Made by a program: the position numbers and the translations under genes. Positions 8,942-17,790 of a stretch of 64,000 nt of DNA are shown here, piece by piece (position 1 is the first letter of the stretch; each line of letters opens with the position of its first letter). Source of the stretch: JAIQFL01 sp035295745 (GTDB taxonomy: Bacteria; Acidobacteriota; Terriglobia; Bryobacterales; Bryobacteraceae); contig DATGIL010000004.1 in assembly GCA_035295745.1 (NCBI GenBank), positions 1 through 64,000 on the forward strand. The letters are read 5' to 3'. A model generated the notes under the pieces. It did no database searches and was not told the DNA's origin. It saw nothing but the letters and a program-made list of their open reading frames with translations.

Positions 8942-11900
8942 CTATTGCACGTACAGCGGCACCGGATTCGAGTACAGTCCTTGGATGGACACGAACAGCG
9001 CCTTGATGCCTGGAGTTTCATTGGAGGGCACCTGGAAATTCATTTGGTACAGGCCCGCGAATCCGGGTGCCAGGCCCGCGTAGGAAACCATCGCCCCACG
9101 CGAGTCCTCGACCACCTCCACCAACGGCTTCACCGGCACAGGAGCAGGCGGCGCCGCATCACCGGAACGAACACTCGGCTGAGTCACGCCCAAACCGGTG
9201 CAGTAGATGGCCAGATTCTCGCTTGCATGAGCGGGATTCTGCGGCGTCACCAGGCTGAAGTCGGAAGCATGGACCACCACCGGCGCGTTATAGGCGTCCG
9301 GGCCACCGGTGAAGATGCCGGGACTGAACGCAATCACGCGAATCGGGCGTGCGGCGCTCGACTGGCTTCCGCGATTGACCACGATCGACGTATTGCCTGG
9401 GGAAAGTTCGAAGGGTGCCTGGAAGTTGATCTGTCCGGGGCCGACATAGTACAGCGGCGCCGCGATCCCGCCGATGGTCACGCTTACCCCGGCAAGTGAC
9501 TGCGGAAGCGGAAAGCCGGCGGCCGAGCCCGTTGTAGCCGCGAATTCGGCTCCAAACAGGCTCACGATCTCGCCTGGGGAAACCGCGTCCCCGAGGCGGT
9601 AGCTGGCGGAATTGTAGACCGATCGGATCAGCGGCACTCCTGGTGTTGCCGGAGACGGCACCAGATCCAGCCGGGCCAGGAACCCGGCAAAGAGATTCAT
9701 CGTGGACGGATCGCCCAGGAAGTCGGGAGAGAACGCCTGGCCGGCCATCCAGATGCTGCCGGCGGTGGCGGCAAGCGCGGCAATCGAGTCGGGCTGCGAC
9801 CCGATGTACGAGGAAAAGGAGACCGCCCATCCATTCCCCGCAGGTGCCAATTCCATCAGGTACGAGCCGCCCAAACTCGGCTGGATGGGATTCAGCAGCG
9901 GCAGGCCAAGCGCAGCTTGGCCTGCGACCCACAGATTACCCTGCGGGTCGAGAGTCAACGCCGTGGCGGGCCCGGTGTTCGCGAGGTAAGTGGAAAGTAA
10001 AACCTTCTGACCCGTAACATCGAACTTAGCCGCGAAGGTGTTTCCCTTGCCGCCCGGAATCGGATTGACCAATGGAAAGTCCGTCAGGTTAGTCGACCCG
10101 CCAATGTACGCATTCCCGATCGAATCGACGGCAACTGCGGTCGCAGCGTCGTCACCGCTCCCGCCGAGATAAGTGGAGTAGACCAGTTTGCTCCCGTCGC
10201 TCGCAATCTTGGTGAGGAAGGCATCGAACCCATCTCCCGCTGCTCTTGCCCTCGTCGCTTGGGCCGCGTTTACTATCGGAAAATCCAGCGAGTTGGTGGT
10301 GCCGGCGACGTACGGATTGCCTGCGCCGTCCACCGCGATCGCAAGAGCTCCATCCTGCTGCGAACCGGCGATCAGCGTCGACCAGAGAATCGTGCCCGAG
10401 GGATCCAGCTTGGCCGCATAGGCATGCTGCACGAGGTTTGGGCTTCCGCCGCCGCTTGGGTAGCTGACATAAATCGTCGACGACGCGTTGATTGGATCGA
10501 GCGCCAGTATCTTCGCCTCGGGCGTGCTGGAGCCGTTCGACCAAGGCCCGTGGCTGATCGTCCAGGTGGCGCCGGCATCGGGGCTGCGCAGCAGCAGGCC
10601 GGCGTCGTTCGTGAGGTAGAGCGCACCCGAGGAATCGATTGCCGGACCGTGAAATTCCGTCGGAAACGCGACTTGCGGGAGAGGGACATTGGCCCAAGTT
10701 TGCCCCGCATCCATGCTGCGCAGCAGGCCGCTCCCGGACGTCGAATAGAGTGTCGCGCCATTGCGCGGGTCTACCGCGAGAGTAGCGATGTTGGCGTGTC
10801 CGCCTTCCACCCAGGTCTTCCCGCCGTCATCCGTCCGGAACAGTGCAGGCACCACGGGCGTGAGCTGAAACGCGCAGCAAGTGTACACACGGGCGGAGTT
10901 TGTAGGGTCCACCACGATTTGGCCACCCATTAGAGAGTCGCCCTGGCCCGGAATGAAGAAGACCGGGAAGTCGTGGGCATCAACCCAGTGCGCACCGCCA
11001 TCCGTGCTTTCATAAATCTGGGGACTGCCTTGCGGAACGTCCGTCAGCCACAGCGTGGCGGGATTCGAAGGATCGATCGCCAGGCCGCCGAATTGCCGGA
11101 GCGGCGCGGGAAACCTGGGTGCCGGCAGATTGCTGTTGAGATTTTGCCAGGTGCCGCCCGCGTCGATACTTTTCGCGAGTTGGGTTCCGTCGTTCATCGA
11201 ATCGGTGAACAGAACGTACACGGTGGATGGGGTTTTGGGATCAAGCGACACCTGGCTCGCACTGATAGCTGCCGGTAAAAGCTGCTTCCACGTGACGCCA
11301 CCGTCCAGCGATTGAAAAACGCCCGAGGACGTTCCGGCATAGAGCGTGGAAGCGTGCGTCGGATCGATGGCGAGTGAGTTCACCGCCAGCACCGGTAAGT
11401 TCTGATTCAGCGAACTCCACGTGTCTCCGCCATCATGAGTGACCAGGAGCGAAGTGAGCGGTGGTTTAGACTGAATCGCGTTCACGGCTGGAAAGCTGAG
11501 CGAGTAGCTATTACCGGCAATATAGGCGTTCCCCTGCCCGTCAACCGCCACGCCGTTGGCCCTCGTCGACGCGCCAATGTTCTGGTTGTAGGAGAGTACC
11601 GTGCCGCTGGGATTCAGCTTCATCACCCATGCCTGTCCCGCCGAGTAGTTCAAAGCCGGACCGATAGGCACCGTTTCCCCGGTGACATACACGCTGCCAT
11701 CGCGACCCACGGCTATCCCTCCAGCCAAGTCGCGCGCATCGCCGCCCAGATAGGTGGAGTAAAGTAGCTTCGTGCCGGTGGGATCGAATTTAGCGACATA
11801 GACATCCTCGCACGGATAGAACATCTTGCCGGGCTCAGCGGAACAGTTACCCGTACCCTGCTTGCCATTGACGGGATTCACCAGCGGAATCTCGGACAGT

Positions 11901-12613
11901 GTCGTTCCTGCGATGTAGACGTTGCCCGCCGGGTCCACGGCAACCGCCTGCACAGGATCTCCTCCTTGTGCTCCAAACAGAGCGGCATAGCCCAGCACCG
12001 GATCGATCACCAGTGGCTGTGCATGATCGTAATGCCCTATCTGGAAGTCCACGCGATTTTGGCCAAGCAACCGGTACCGACCTGCGATGCGTCGCCCGCC
12101 TTGCATAATCTTCGGCGCACGAAAACAGAACTCGTCTCCAGCAGCTTGAATCAGCAGGCCGCCCTCCGCAGTCAGCCGAACGGCGCTCGATCCGCGGAAT
12201 ACAAGCACGATCCGTCCCACCGGCGCACCCGGAGCGACGACGAAATCGTATTCCAATCTGGAGCCATCGCCGTGATACACCAGATCGATACCCTTCCAAA
12301 CGCGGGAGAATCGGACCTTGCCGTACTGTGGAATCCCCGTGCGCCAACCGGCGGGATCGGCGCCGCGAAGGTCGTTCGCCTTCCCGGGAAGCAGCCCAGA
12401 CGCGACAGAGGAAGGCAACGCCGCACCATCGGCCAGATCCATCTCCAGCCCCGCGGAGAGGCGTAGTGAACCGGAGCGGGTGAGGTATGAAGCGCCCGCA
12501 TTCGTTCGGGCCACGTAGCCGTAGTTGTATGGTTCAAAACGAACCGGAAGGCGGGCGGCCGGAACTGCGCCAAGGGGCCCGGTGAGGAACGCAACCAGCC
12601 AAAGTCTGGACAT
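8942..12613 (-). CDS. Giant SBBP/BNR-repeat protein with TIGR03437-type C-terminus
   Basis: 1223 residues with a signal peptide (MSRLWLVAFLTGPLGAVPA). After a conserved N-terminal region (about 25-210), several SBBP beta-propeller repeats are visible, with motifs such as AVDPAGNVYIAGTT and STYLGG. A block of BNR/sortilin-like repeats with Asp-box-type motifs (DGGDTWSSLN, DGGVTWKQLL, DAGQTWANV) interrupts them at about residues 390-690, and more SBBP repeats follow. The C-terminal ~230 residues (SVYNSASYRLGDAVSPGEIV onward) match the domain known from many secreted Solibacter proteins. The role is probably extracellular or cell-surface binding; no enzymatic residue set is evident. It lies between the histidine kinase and the Tat amidase on the same strand. 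Confidence 0.85.
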   Translation of the reverse strand: MSRLWLVAFLTGPLGAVPAARLPVRFEPYNYGYVARTNAGASYLTRSGSLRLSAGLEMDLADGAALPSSVASGLLPGKANDLRGADPAGWRTGIPQYGKVRFSRVWKGIDLVYHGDGSRLEYDFVVAPGAPVGRIVLVFRGSSAVRLTAEGGLLIQAAGDEFCFRAPKIMQGGRRIAGRYRLLGQNRVDFQIGHYDHAQPLVIDPVLGYAALFGAQGGDPVQAVAVDPAGNVYIAGTTLSEIPLVNPVNGKQGTGNCSAEPGKMFYPCEDVYVAKFDPTGTKLLYSTYLGGDARDLAGGIAVGRDGSVYVTGETVPIGPALNYSAGQAWVMKLNPSGTVLSYNQNIGASTRANGVAVDGQGNAYIAGNSYSLSFPAVNAIQSKPPLTSLLVTHDGGDTWSSLNQNLPVLAVNSLAIDPTHASTLYAGTSSGVFQSLDGGVTWKQLLPAAISASQVSLDPKTPSTVYVLFTDSMNDGTQLAKSIDAGGTWQNLNSNLPAPRFPAPLRQFGGLAIDPSNPATLWLTDVPQGSPQIYESTDGGAHWVDAHDFPVFFIPGQGDSLMGGQIVVDPTNSARVYTCCAFQLTPVVPALFRTDDGGKTWVEGGHANIATLAVDPRNGATLYSTSGSGLLRSMDAGQTWANVPLPQVAFPTEFHGPAIDSSGALYLTNDAGLLLRSPDAGATWTISHGPWSNGSSTPEAKILALDPINASSTIYVSYPSGGGSPNLVQHAYAAKLDPSGTILWSTLIAGSQQDGALAIAVDGAGNPYVAGTTNSLDFPIVNAAQATRARAAGDGFDAFLTKIASDGSKLVYSTYLGGSGDDAATAVAVDSIGNAYIGGSTNLTDFPLVNPIPGGKGNTFAAKFDVTGQKVLLSTYLANTGPATALTLDPQGNLWVAGQAALGLPLLNPIQPSLGGSYLMELAPAGNGWAVSFSSYIGSQPDSIAALAATAGSIWMAGQAFSPDFLGDPSTMNLFAGFLARLDLVPSPATPGVPLIRSVYNSASYRLGDAVSPGEIVSLFGAEFAATTGSAAGFPLPQSLAGVSVTIGGIAAPLYYVGPGQINFQAPFELSPGNTSIVVNRGSQSSAARPIRVIAFSPGIFTGGPDAYNAPVVVHASDFSLVTPQNPAHASENLAIYCTGLGVTQPSVRSGDAAPPAPVPVKPLVEVVEDSRGAMVSYAGLAPGFAGLYQMNFQVPSNETPGIKALFVSIQGLYSNPVPLYVQ

Positions 12614-12672
12614 CCATCTCCTAAGACTCCGGACGGCGCATGAATTCTACGGGGTTCGCCAATGCCAGGCAG

Positions 12673-14220
12673 TTACTCGCAGGCCTGATGGATCTTTCCG
12701 TTTTGTTCCAGTACCTCGCGCACTCTTTCCGTCAGCGCGCCGGGAGTGAACGGCTTCTGCAGGAACGCCACTTCGGTGTGAAGGATGCCGCTGTTGATCA
12801 CCGCATTTTCGGTATAACCAGACATGTAAAGCACCTTAATGTCGGGCCTCCGACGAGTGATCTTTTCCGCCAGTTCGCGCCCGCTCAACTTGGGCATCAC
12901 CACATCGGTGATGAGCAGGTGGATCGGGCCCTTATGATGCTCCGCTTTTCGCCGCGCCTCCACAGGGTCGGCGAAATCCAGAACTTTGTAGCCTTCACGC
13001 ACTAAAGTCGCACGCACCAGCGTCCGCACCATCTCGTCGTCTTCCACCAGGAGAATGGTCTCTGTGCCGCGCGTTGCCTTTTTCTTGGCCTGCTCCGCCT
13101 CGATCACCACCGGCTGGTCGATTCGCGGCAGGTAGACCTTGACGGAAGTGCCCTGCCCGGGCTCGCTATACACATCGACGCTGCCGCCGCTTTGCTTCAC
13201 GATGCCAAAGACGGTGGAAAGTCCCAGCCCTGTGCCCCTGCCCGCGCCTTTAGTAGTGAAGAATGGCTCGAACATACGGACCCTGGTGGACTCATCCATA
13301 CCAGCTCCGTTGTCGCTAACCGCGAGCAGAATGTAAGGCCCGGGCTTTAGGCCGAGATGCCGGTCGACGTAATCCTGCCCAAGCATCACGTTCCCGGTTT
13401 CGATCGTAAGAACGCCGCCCTTGGTCATGGCGTCGCGCGAATTCACAGCCAGGTTCATCAAGACTTGTTCCACTTGGCTCGGGTCGGCGCTTACGCGTCC
13501 CAAATCCGGCGGGAGAATAAGGCGAAGATCGACGTCCTCACCTAACAGGCGTTGCAACATCGTGCTTAGGCTGCCGACCAGTTTGTTCAGATCCAGCACT
13601 CGCGGTTGGAGCACCTGCCGCCGGCTGAAAGCCAACAATTGCCGCGTCAGCGCGGCGGCGCGCTCTCCCGCCTTCATGATCTGTTCGGCCGCGTGCCGGT
13701 TGGAATCCTTGATATCCGGGCTTACCAGAATGAGTTGGCTGTACCCCGAAATAATCGTCAGCAGATTGTTGAAGTCGTGCGCGATTCCGCCCGCGAGCAT
13801 CCCTACCGCTTCCATCTTCTGGGCTTGCCGGAGTTGTTCTTCCAGATGTCGCCTCGTCGTGATATCGAGCAAAATGGCGAGTTGTGCCTTGGAACTCTTG
13901 TAGTCGATCTCGTAGACCGCGATTTCCACGTCGATCGTTTTGCCAGGTTTCGTGCGATGCCGCCACGCGGTGGGCGTAACACCAAGCTGGCCGCTCATTC
14001 TCTCCGGAAAATCGAGTGGTTGCTCGCTCGCCTGCACCTCGGACAGAGACATACCGCGAAACTCTTGCTCGGTATATCCATACAATGCGCGCGCGGCAGC
14101 ATTGGTTTCTCGGAAAGCCCGCGTCTCCGGATCCAGCACCCACATCGGCTGCGGGTTGTCTTCGAAAAGGAGGCGAAACTTTTTATCCTGGTCCTCTTCG
14201 ATTGCACGCCTAGCGGACAT
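12673..14220 (-). CDS. Hybrid histidine kinase (PAS-HisKA-HATPase-REC)
   Basis: 515 residues, no membrane segment, so a cytosolic sensor. A PAS domain covers about residues 10-120 (FEDNPQPMWVLDPETRAF). The dimerisation/phosphoacceptor domain follows with the H-box GGIAHDFNNLL (His148). The ATP-binding domain has the N-box near Asn256-Asn260, the G1 box DNGAGM (303-308) and GRGTGLGLS (328-335). A receiver domain occupies about residues 388-505, with DD at 394-395, phosphoacceptor Asp439 (LLITDVVMP) and Lys489. The architecture is typical of soluble hybrid kinases that pass phosphate on to a separate partner; no response regulator with an output domain is adjacent. The signal is unknown. Confidence 0.95.
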   Translation of the reverse strand: MSARRAIEEDQDKKFRLLFEDNPQPMWVLDPETRAFRETNAAARALYGYTEQEFRGMSLSEVQASEQPLDFPERMSGQLGVTPTAWRHRTKPGKTIDVEIAVYEIDYKSSKAQLAILLDITTRRHLEEQLRQAQKMEAVGMLAGGIAHDFNNLLTIISGYSQLILVSPDIKDSNRHAAEQIMKAGERAAALTRQLLAFSRRQVLQPRVLDLNKLVGSLSTMLQRLLGEDVDLRLILPPDLGRVSADPSQVEQVLMNLAVNSRDAMTKGGVLTIETGNVMLGQDYVDRHLGLKPGPYILLAVSDNGAGMDESTRVRMFEPFFTTKGAGRGTGLGLSTVFGIVKQSGGSVDVYSEPGQGTSVKVYLPRIDQPVVIEAEQAKKKATRGTETILLVEDDEMVRTLVRATLVREGYKVLDFADPVEARRKAEHHKGPIHLLITDVVMPKLSGRELAEKITRRRPDIKVLYMSGYTENAVINSGILHTEVAFLQKPFTPGALTERVREVLEQNGKIHQACE

Positions 14221-14322
14221 GGTCCATTGTTACGCACCCCTTTCATTCATAAGCATACCTAGCCGGGCTTAAGCTACTCAATGGAGCAACGTGCAACGCC
14301 TGTTCGATTGAGCACACAGAAG

Positions 14323-15165
14323 TTAGGCTTTGGTTAACCGCAATGCGCCATACAGTACAGAGTCGTCGCCAAGTACCGTAGGTACTATATCTATTCGAGC
14401 TCCTGACCACTTGGTGATTTTTCGCCGCATTTCCGTTCGTAACGGTCCGAATAGACGTTCGCCAGCCTTGGCGATACCCCCACCGATAACAATCCGTTGT
14501 GGGTTGAGTAACATGATCGCCGCCTTCAACCCGAACGCAAGATCGATTACATAGTGACTTACAAACTCGGAGTCTTCCAATAGTACTTTCGCTGGTTTCC
14601 CGTAGTCGCGCTGCAACCAGAGACCGCAGCACATCCGTTCAAAACAGCCATGCGCACCGCACAGGCACTCCGGCCCGTCGGGGCGAATCGTGAGGTGCCC
14701 GATTTCGCCCGCATACGAGTCGGCGCCGCGCCACACCCGGCCATCCGCATAGATTCCTCCGCCGATTCCCGTGGAGAGCGTCATGTAGAAGAGCGGCGAA
14801 CAGCCTTTCCCCGCGCCGAATTCCGCTTCTCCGATTGCACCGGCGTTCGCGTCGTTGTCCATGATCACAGGCGCACCCGCAAGATCCCGTACGAAGCCGC
14901 ACAGATCGAAGTCGTTCCACCCACCGACGTGAGTGGAGAGCACCACCCGCTGGCTGGCGAAGTTGACGGGGCCGCCGAAACCGATCCCGCAGCGCTCAAA
15001 CGTAAACTCGCGCCGCCACGTGCTGACGATTTCGGAGAGTTGCGCAAGCATCCACGGCCGGCCGCCAGCCGCGTCCGTCGCGCGCGATTCGCGCCGGATC
15101 ATCCCGTCGCCATCGAAGACCGCGAGAGAAAACTTGGTGCCGCCGATATCGATCGCAAGGACCAT
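14323..15165 (-). CDS. ROK-family sugar kinase
   Basis: 280 residues starting at the ATG at 15165 (MVLAIDIGGTKFSLAVFDGD). The upstream in-frame extension to 15321 is repeat sequence and is not credible coding. The N-terminal IDIGGTK is the ATP phosphate-binding motif, STGIGGGIYADG is the ROK signature region, and CLCGAHGCFERMC carries the cysteines that bind structural zinc in this family. ROK kinases phosphorylate glucose, N-acetylmannosamine or related hexoses; substrate specificity cannot be read here. The C-terminus has the usual GGGIAKAGE motif. Two REP-like repeats lie immediately upstream. Confidence 0.9.
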   Translation of the reverse strand: MVLAIDIGGTKFSLAVFDGDGMIRRESRATDAAGGRPWMLAQLSEIVSTWRREFTFERCGIGFGGPVNFASQRVVLSTHVGGWNDFDLCGFVRDLAGAPVIMDNDANAGAIGEAEFGAGKGCSPLFYMTLSTGIGGGIYADGRVWRGADSYAGEIGHLTIRPDGPECLCGAHGCFERMCCGLWLQRDYGKPAKVLLEDSEFVSHYVIDLAFGLKAAIMLLNPQRIVIGGGIAKAGERLFGPLRTEMRRKITKWSGARIDIVPTVLGDDSVLYGALRLTKA

Positions 15166-15249
15166 AGGGACGATGATACGCGACGCATCGCCGGACCGCT
15201 TGCTGACGCCCGCGGCTCGCAAGCACATATCGCAGGGAACAGTAAGTTT

Positions 15250-15346
15250 ACGAGCCGCGACCGTGAGGGAGCGATTTTTCGGCCGATCGGGCATCGCTTT
15301 GTGTACGCGCGCCGCTCGCAACGAGCCGCGACCGTGAGGGAGAGAG
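15250..15346. repeat. Two copies of REP-like family A
   Basis: Two near-identical segments, at about 15250-15274 and 15321-15346, read ACGAGCCGCGACCGTGAGGG followed by AG(C/A)GA. They are 71 bp apart in the same orientation. The same core recurs at 45.3 kb, 48.6 kb and in the array at 51.8-52.2 kb, so this is a dispersed repeat family. They lie upstream of the ROK kinase start and outside its credible coding region. Confidence 0.75.
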
Positions 15347-15815
15347 CCCGTCTTCCAAGCGCGCGTCAGTTCTCACTAAGGTAGTCCACGGAATCGATCA
15401 CGAATCCAAACCGGCGGTAAGTTCCGTCTGATCGATCACCGGCCAATCGAATGAACTGACTAACGTTGCGCATTCCGATGGATACCGATGGGAATCGCGA
15501 TGCATCTACTGTCCCGAAACGGCGTCAGTTCGGGAGGCCCTTTCACCAGCGTTGAGGTTGTCGACCGGGCCCTCTCTCACTCTCGATGTAACTTGAGCTG
15601 GAACCTCCTCGAGGAGCGCCTGCATTCATGGCCCCGCGATCATTCTTTCGCTGGGAGTGCCCTCCGCCTTGGCATGATTTGTTTTTTCTGCGTTGTAACG
15701 AACCGCTCGTACTCTTCACAATCCGTTTGTACCGCGCGGTACGTAAATTGCTAGTAGAAGAGAGGAACGCTTCAGACAGTTTCAGCGTCGCGATGCGGGA
15801 GGTTGCAAAAGTGTT
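15347..15815. other. Intergenic stretch, no supported gene
   Basis: Open frames of up to 112 codons exist on both strands, but none has a recognisable domain or a convincing start. No hairpin with a T-tract and no further repeat copy was noticed. It may hold the promoter of the small CxxC protein that follows. Confidence 0.4.
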
Positions 15816-16046
15816 ATGAAGAACAAATTGTCGCAGATTTGGTGCAAAAAGATGCACAGCCAGCCGATGTGGCCGATTCATGGTAAGTACATTTGTCCGC
15901 AGTGTTTGCGCGAATACCCGGTGACCTGGGAAGGGCCTGCCCGCGCATCCGAGTACGCCCCCTCGCTGCGCAAATCGAGCCTACCGGTGGCCACGGCGTC
16001 CTTTTCCGGACCCATTAGCCAGACTCCGGTGTCCACCACGTTGTAG
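15816..16046 (+). CDS. Small CxxC protein, function unknown
   Basis: 76 residues beginning MKNKLSQIWCKKMHS. The core PMWPIHGKYICPQCLREYPV contains a CxxC knuckle followed by basic and aromatic residues. From memory, similar short proteins are common in Acidobacteria, which is the main reason for calling it real; this rests on recall rather than a search. With only one CxxC plus an upstream Cys and His (WCKKMH), it could bind one zinc as a minimal zinc ribbon. No strong ribosome site precedes the ATG. It lies just ahead of endonuclease IV on the same strand. Confidence 0.5.
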   Translation: MKNKLSQIWCKKMHSQPMWPIHGKYICPQCLREYPVTWEGPARASEYAPSLRKSSLPVATASFSGPISQTPVSTTL

Positions 16047-16077
16047 ACAGTCAGCCCGTTTTTGTTAGTATGGGGCT

Positions 16078-16932
16078 CTGCGCCTGGGTATTCACACCTC
16101 AACGGCCGGGGCTTTAGAACGAGCCGCCCGGCTGGCATCGGAATTGGGAGCTAACACCTTCCAGATCTTCTCCGCGAGCCCTCGTATGTGGCGGGCACGA
16201 TTGCCGGAACCCGCCCAGATAAAACTGTTTCGCTCCGCCCGCGAGCACTTCGACCTTCATCCGTTAGCCATACACGCCAGTTACCTGGTGAATCTTGCCT
16301 CGGCAGACCCCCTCATCCGCGCCAAGTCCATTGAGGGCTTTCGCGGAGAATTAGATCGGGCTGCCCTCATCGGCGCCGATTATCTGGTGTTGCACCCCGG
16401 CAGTTACCGCGGACGTTCGGTGGAAGAGGGAATATCGGCATTTGCCGGGGCCTTTGCCGAGGCATGCCATGGATTTGCTCCTTCCTCGCTCTCGGTTCTC
16501 ATTGAAAATACAGCCGGCTGTGGCGCCCACATCGGCAGCCGGTTCGAAGAATTGCGGGAGTTGCGCCATCTGGCGGGCAATCGTGCCGACGTGCCCATCG
16601 GCTTTTGTCTCGACACCTGTCACCTTTTGGCCTCAGGCTTTGACATCTCGACACAGTCTGGCCTGCGCTCGGCCATTCGGAGCGCCGAAGAAACGATTGG
16701 TCTCGACAATGTCCGCCTGATTCACGCCAACGACTCGAAAGGCAAACTCGGCTCGCGAATCGACCGTCACGCGGGCATCGGCGAAGGCCAAATCGGCAGC
16801 GCCGGTTTCCGCCGGATGCTCACCCATCCCAAACTGCGCGACAAGCCTTTCATCCTGGAGACGCCGGTGGACCAAGAAGGCGACGACCGCCGCAATCTCG
16901 ACACCCTCAAACGCCTCGCCCGCCGTCGCTAG
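16078..16932 (+). CDS. nfo: Endonuclease IV (AP endonuclease)
   Basis: About 284 residues if read from the CTG at 16078, matching the usual length of Nfo (E. coli, 285). It cleaves DNA 5' of abasic sites in base excision repair. Metal-site segments are visible: LHPGSYRG, IENTAGCG, GFCLDTCHLLASG, IHANDSK, DRHAGIGEGQIG and FILETPVDQEGD. The conserved N-terminus is encoded upstream of the first standard start codon: from 16078 the frame reads LRLGIHTSTAGALERAAR, the family's first strand and helix. A stop precedes this frame shortly upstream, with no ATG or GTG and the first TTG only at 16144. An ATG at 16070 is in another frame. So either CTG is the start or the 5' end carries a small frame error. 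Confidence 0.9.
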   Translation: MRLGIHTSTAGALERAARLASELGANTFQIFSASPRMWRARLPEPAQIKLFRSAREHFDLHPLAIHASYLVNLASADPLIRAKSIEGFRGELDRAALIGADYLVLHPGSYRGRSVEEGISAFAGAFAEACHGFAPSSLSVLIENTAGCGAHIGSRFEELRELRHLAGNRADVPIGFCLDTCHLLASGFDISTQSGLRSAIRSAEETIGLDNVRLIHANDSKGKLGSRIDRHAGIGEGQIGSAGFRRMLTHPKLRDKPFILETPVDQEGDDRRNLDTLKRLARRR

Positions 16933-16984
16933 TCCTCCGACTTTCGCTGCACCCGCCGATATTCCCTACAAATCCGCCCCTATT

Positions 16985-17000
16985 CTGGTGACAGGCTACG
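16985..17000 (+). repeat. Left inverted repeat flanking the RAYT gene
   Basis: CTGGTGACAGGCTACG matches, in inverted orientation and 15 of 16 positions, the segment at 17736-17751. The repeat overlaps the RAYT stop codon. Paired flanking sequences of this kind are expected for IS200/REP-type mobile units. Confidence 0.65.
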
Positions 17001-17682
17001 CAATTCCCGAATTCCCCTTCTTCCTCGGACCCGGGTGCCCCGGACGCAATGGCCGTCCCGTCGCCGCCTCCAGATGCTCGACATAGGCCGCGCTGCCTAC
17101 CGGACGCCCCGTCCGCGTCGCTTCCCGAATCCGCGCGAGCAGGGCCGCGTCCGAGATTCCGATCGCCAAAGCGTCTTCCCACGTGCCCGGCGCCCATCGA
17201 TCTGCCCACGCCGAGAGATCGAGCAGCGAAGCCCGGTCCGTCCCACCTGCGTGCGTCCGAGCGCTCGACCACCGCCACTCGGTGGCCGATTTCGCTAGAC
17301 CCGCGCGCACCGGGTTCAACTCCACATATCGCAGAGCCTCCCAACTGTGCGACTCGTCGAGCGGGCACGAAAAGAAGCGATTCTGCCACAAATGCCCAGT
17401 CGTCCGCTGCCGGAGATTGATCCACCGGGCATAGTCGTTGTGCGCCCGGCCGAGTGCGCGCGCGAGGCCGTCCTCGCGCTCAGGCACCGCGAGCAGGTGT
17501 ACATGATTGTTCATCAGGCAATAGCCGGTGATGCGGACCGAGTGCCGGGCGGCATGGTCGCGCAGGAGTTCGAGATACAACTGGCGGTCCGAATTGTCGA
17601 AAAACACCGTCTGCTGGTGATTTCCGCGCTGCGTCACGTGGTGCCAACATCCTGGCACCACGACTCTTGCGAATCTGGGCAT
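16996..17682 (-). mobile_element. REP-associated tyrosine transposase (RAYT)
   Basis: About 228 residues from the ATG at 17682 (MPRFARVVVPGCWHHVTQRG); a longer start at 17709 is possible. This is a Y1/HUH-type transposase: NNHVHLLAV holds the HUH metal motif, and the conserved tyrosine is probably in YVELNPVRAGL or the preceding helix region. The sequence WQNRFFSCPLDE is typical of the RAYT branch of the IS200/IS605 superfamily. RAYTs are single-copy domesticated relatives thought to mobilise REP palindromes. The gene is bounded by 16-bp inverted repeats, and two dispersed REP-like families occur in this window. It lies between nfo and glgA, both transcribed in the opposite direction. Confidence 0.9.
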
Positions 17683-17735
17683 GGTATCGATTAGTCGATT
17701 GGTGACCAATTTCTCTCAAAGAAGTTCGGGAGTTA

Positions 17736-17751
17736 CGTAGCCTGTCCCCAG
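17736..17751 (-). repeat. Right inverted repeat flanking the RAYT gene
   Basis: CGTAGCCTGTCCCCAG is the inverted partner of 16985-17000 with one mismatch. A short palindrome, ATTGG-TGA-CCAAT, lies between it and the transposase start (17698-17710). Together they bracket a unit of about 770 bp. Confidence 0.65.
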
Positions 17752-17790
17752 ATCTCCACCTGGATTGCGGAAATTGGCTACAATCCGGGT

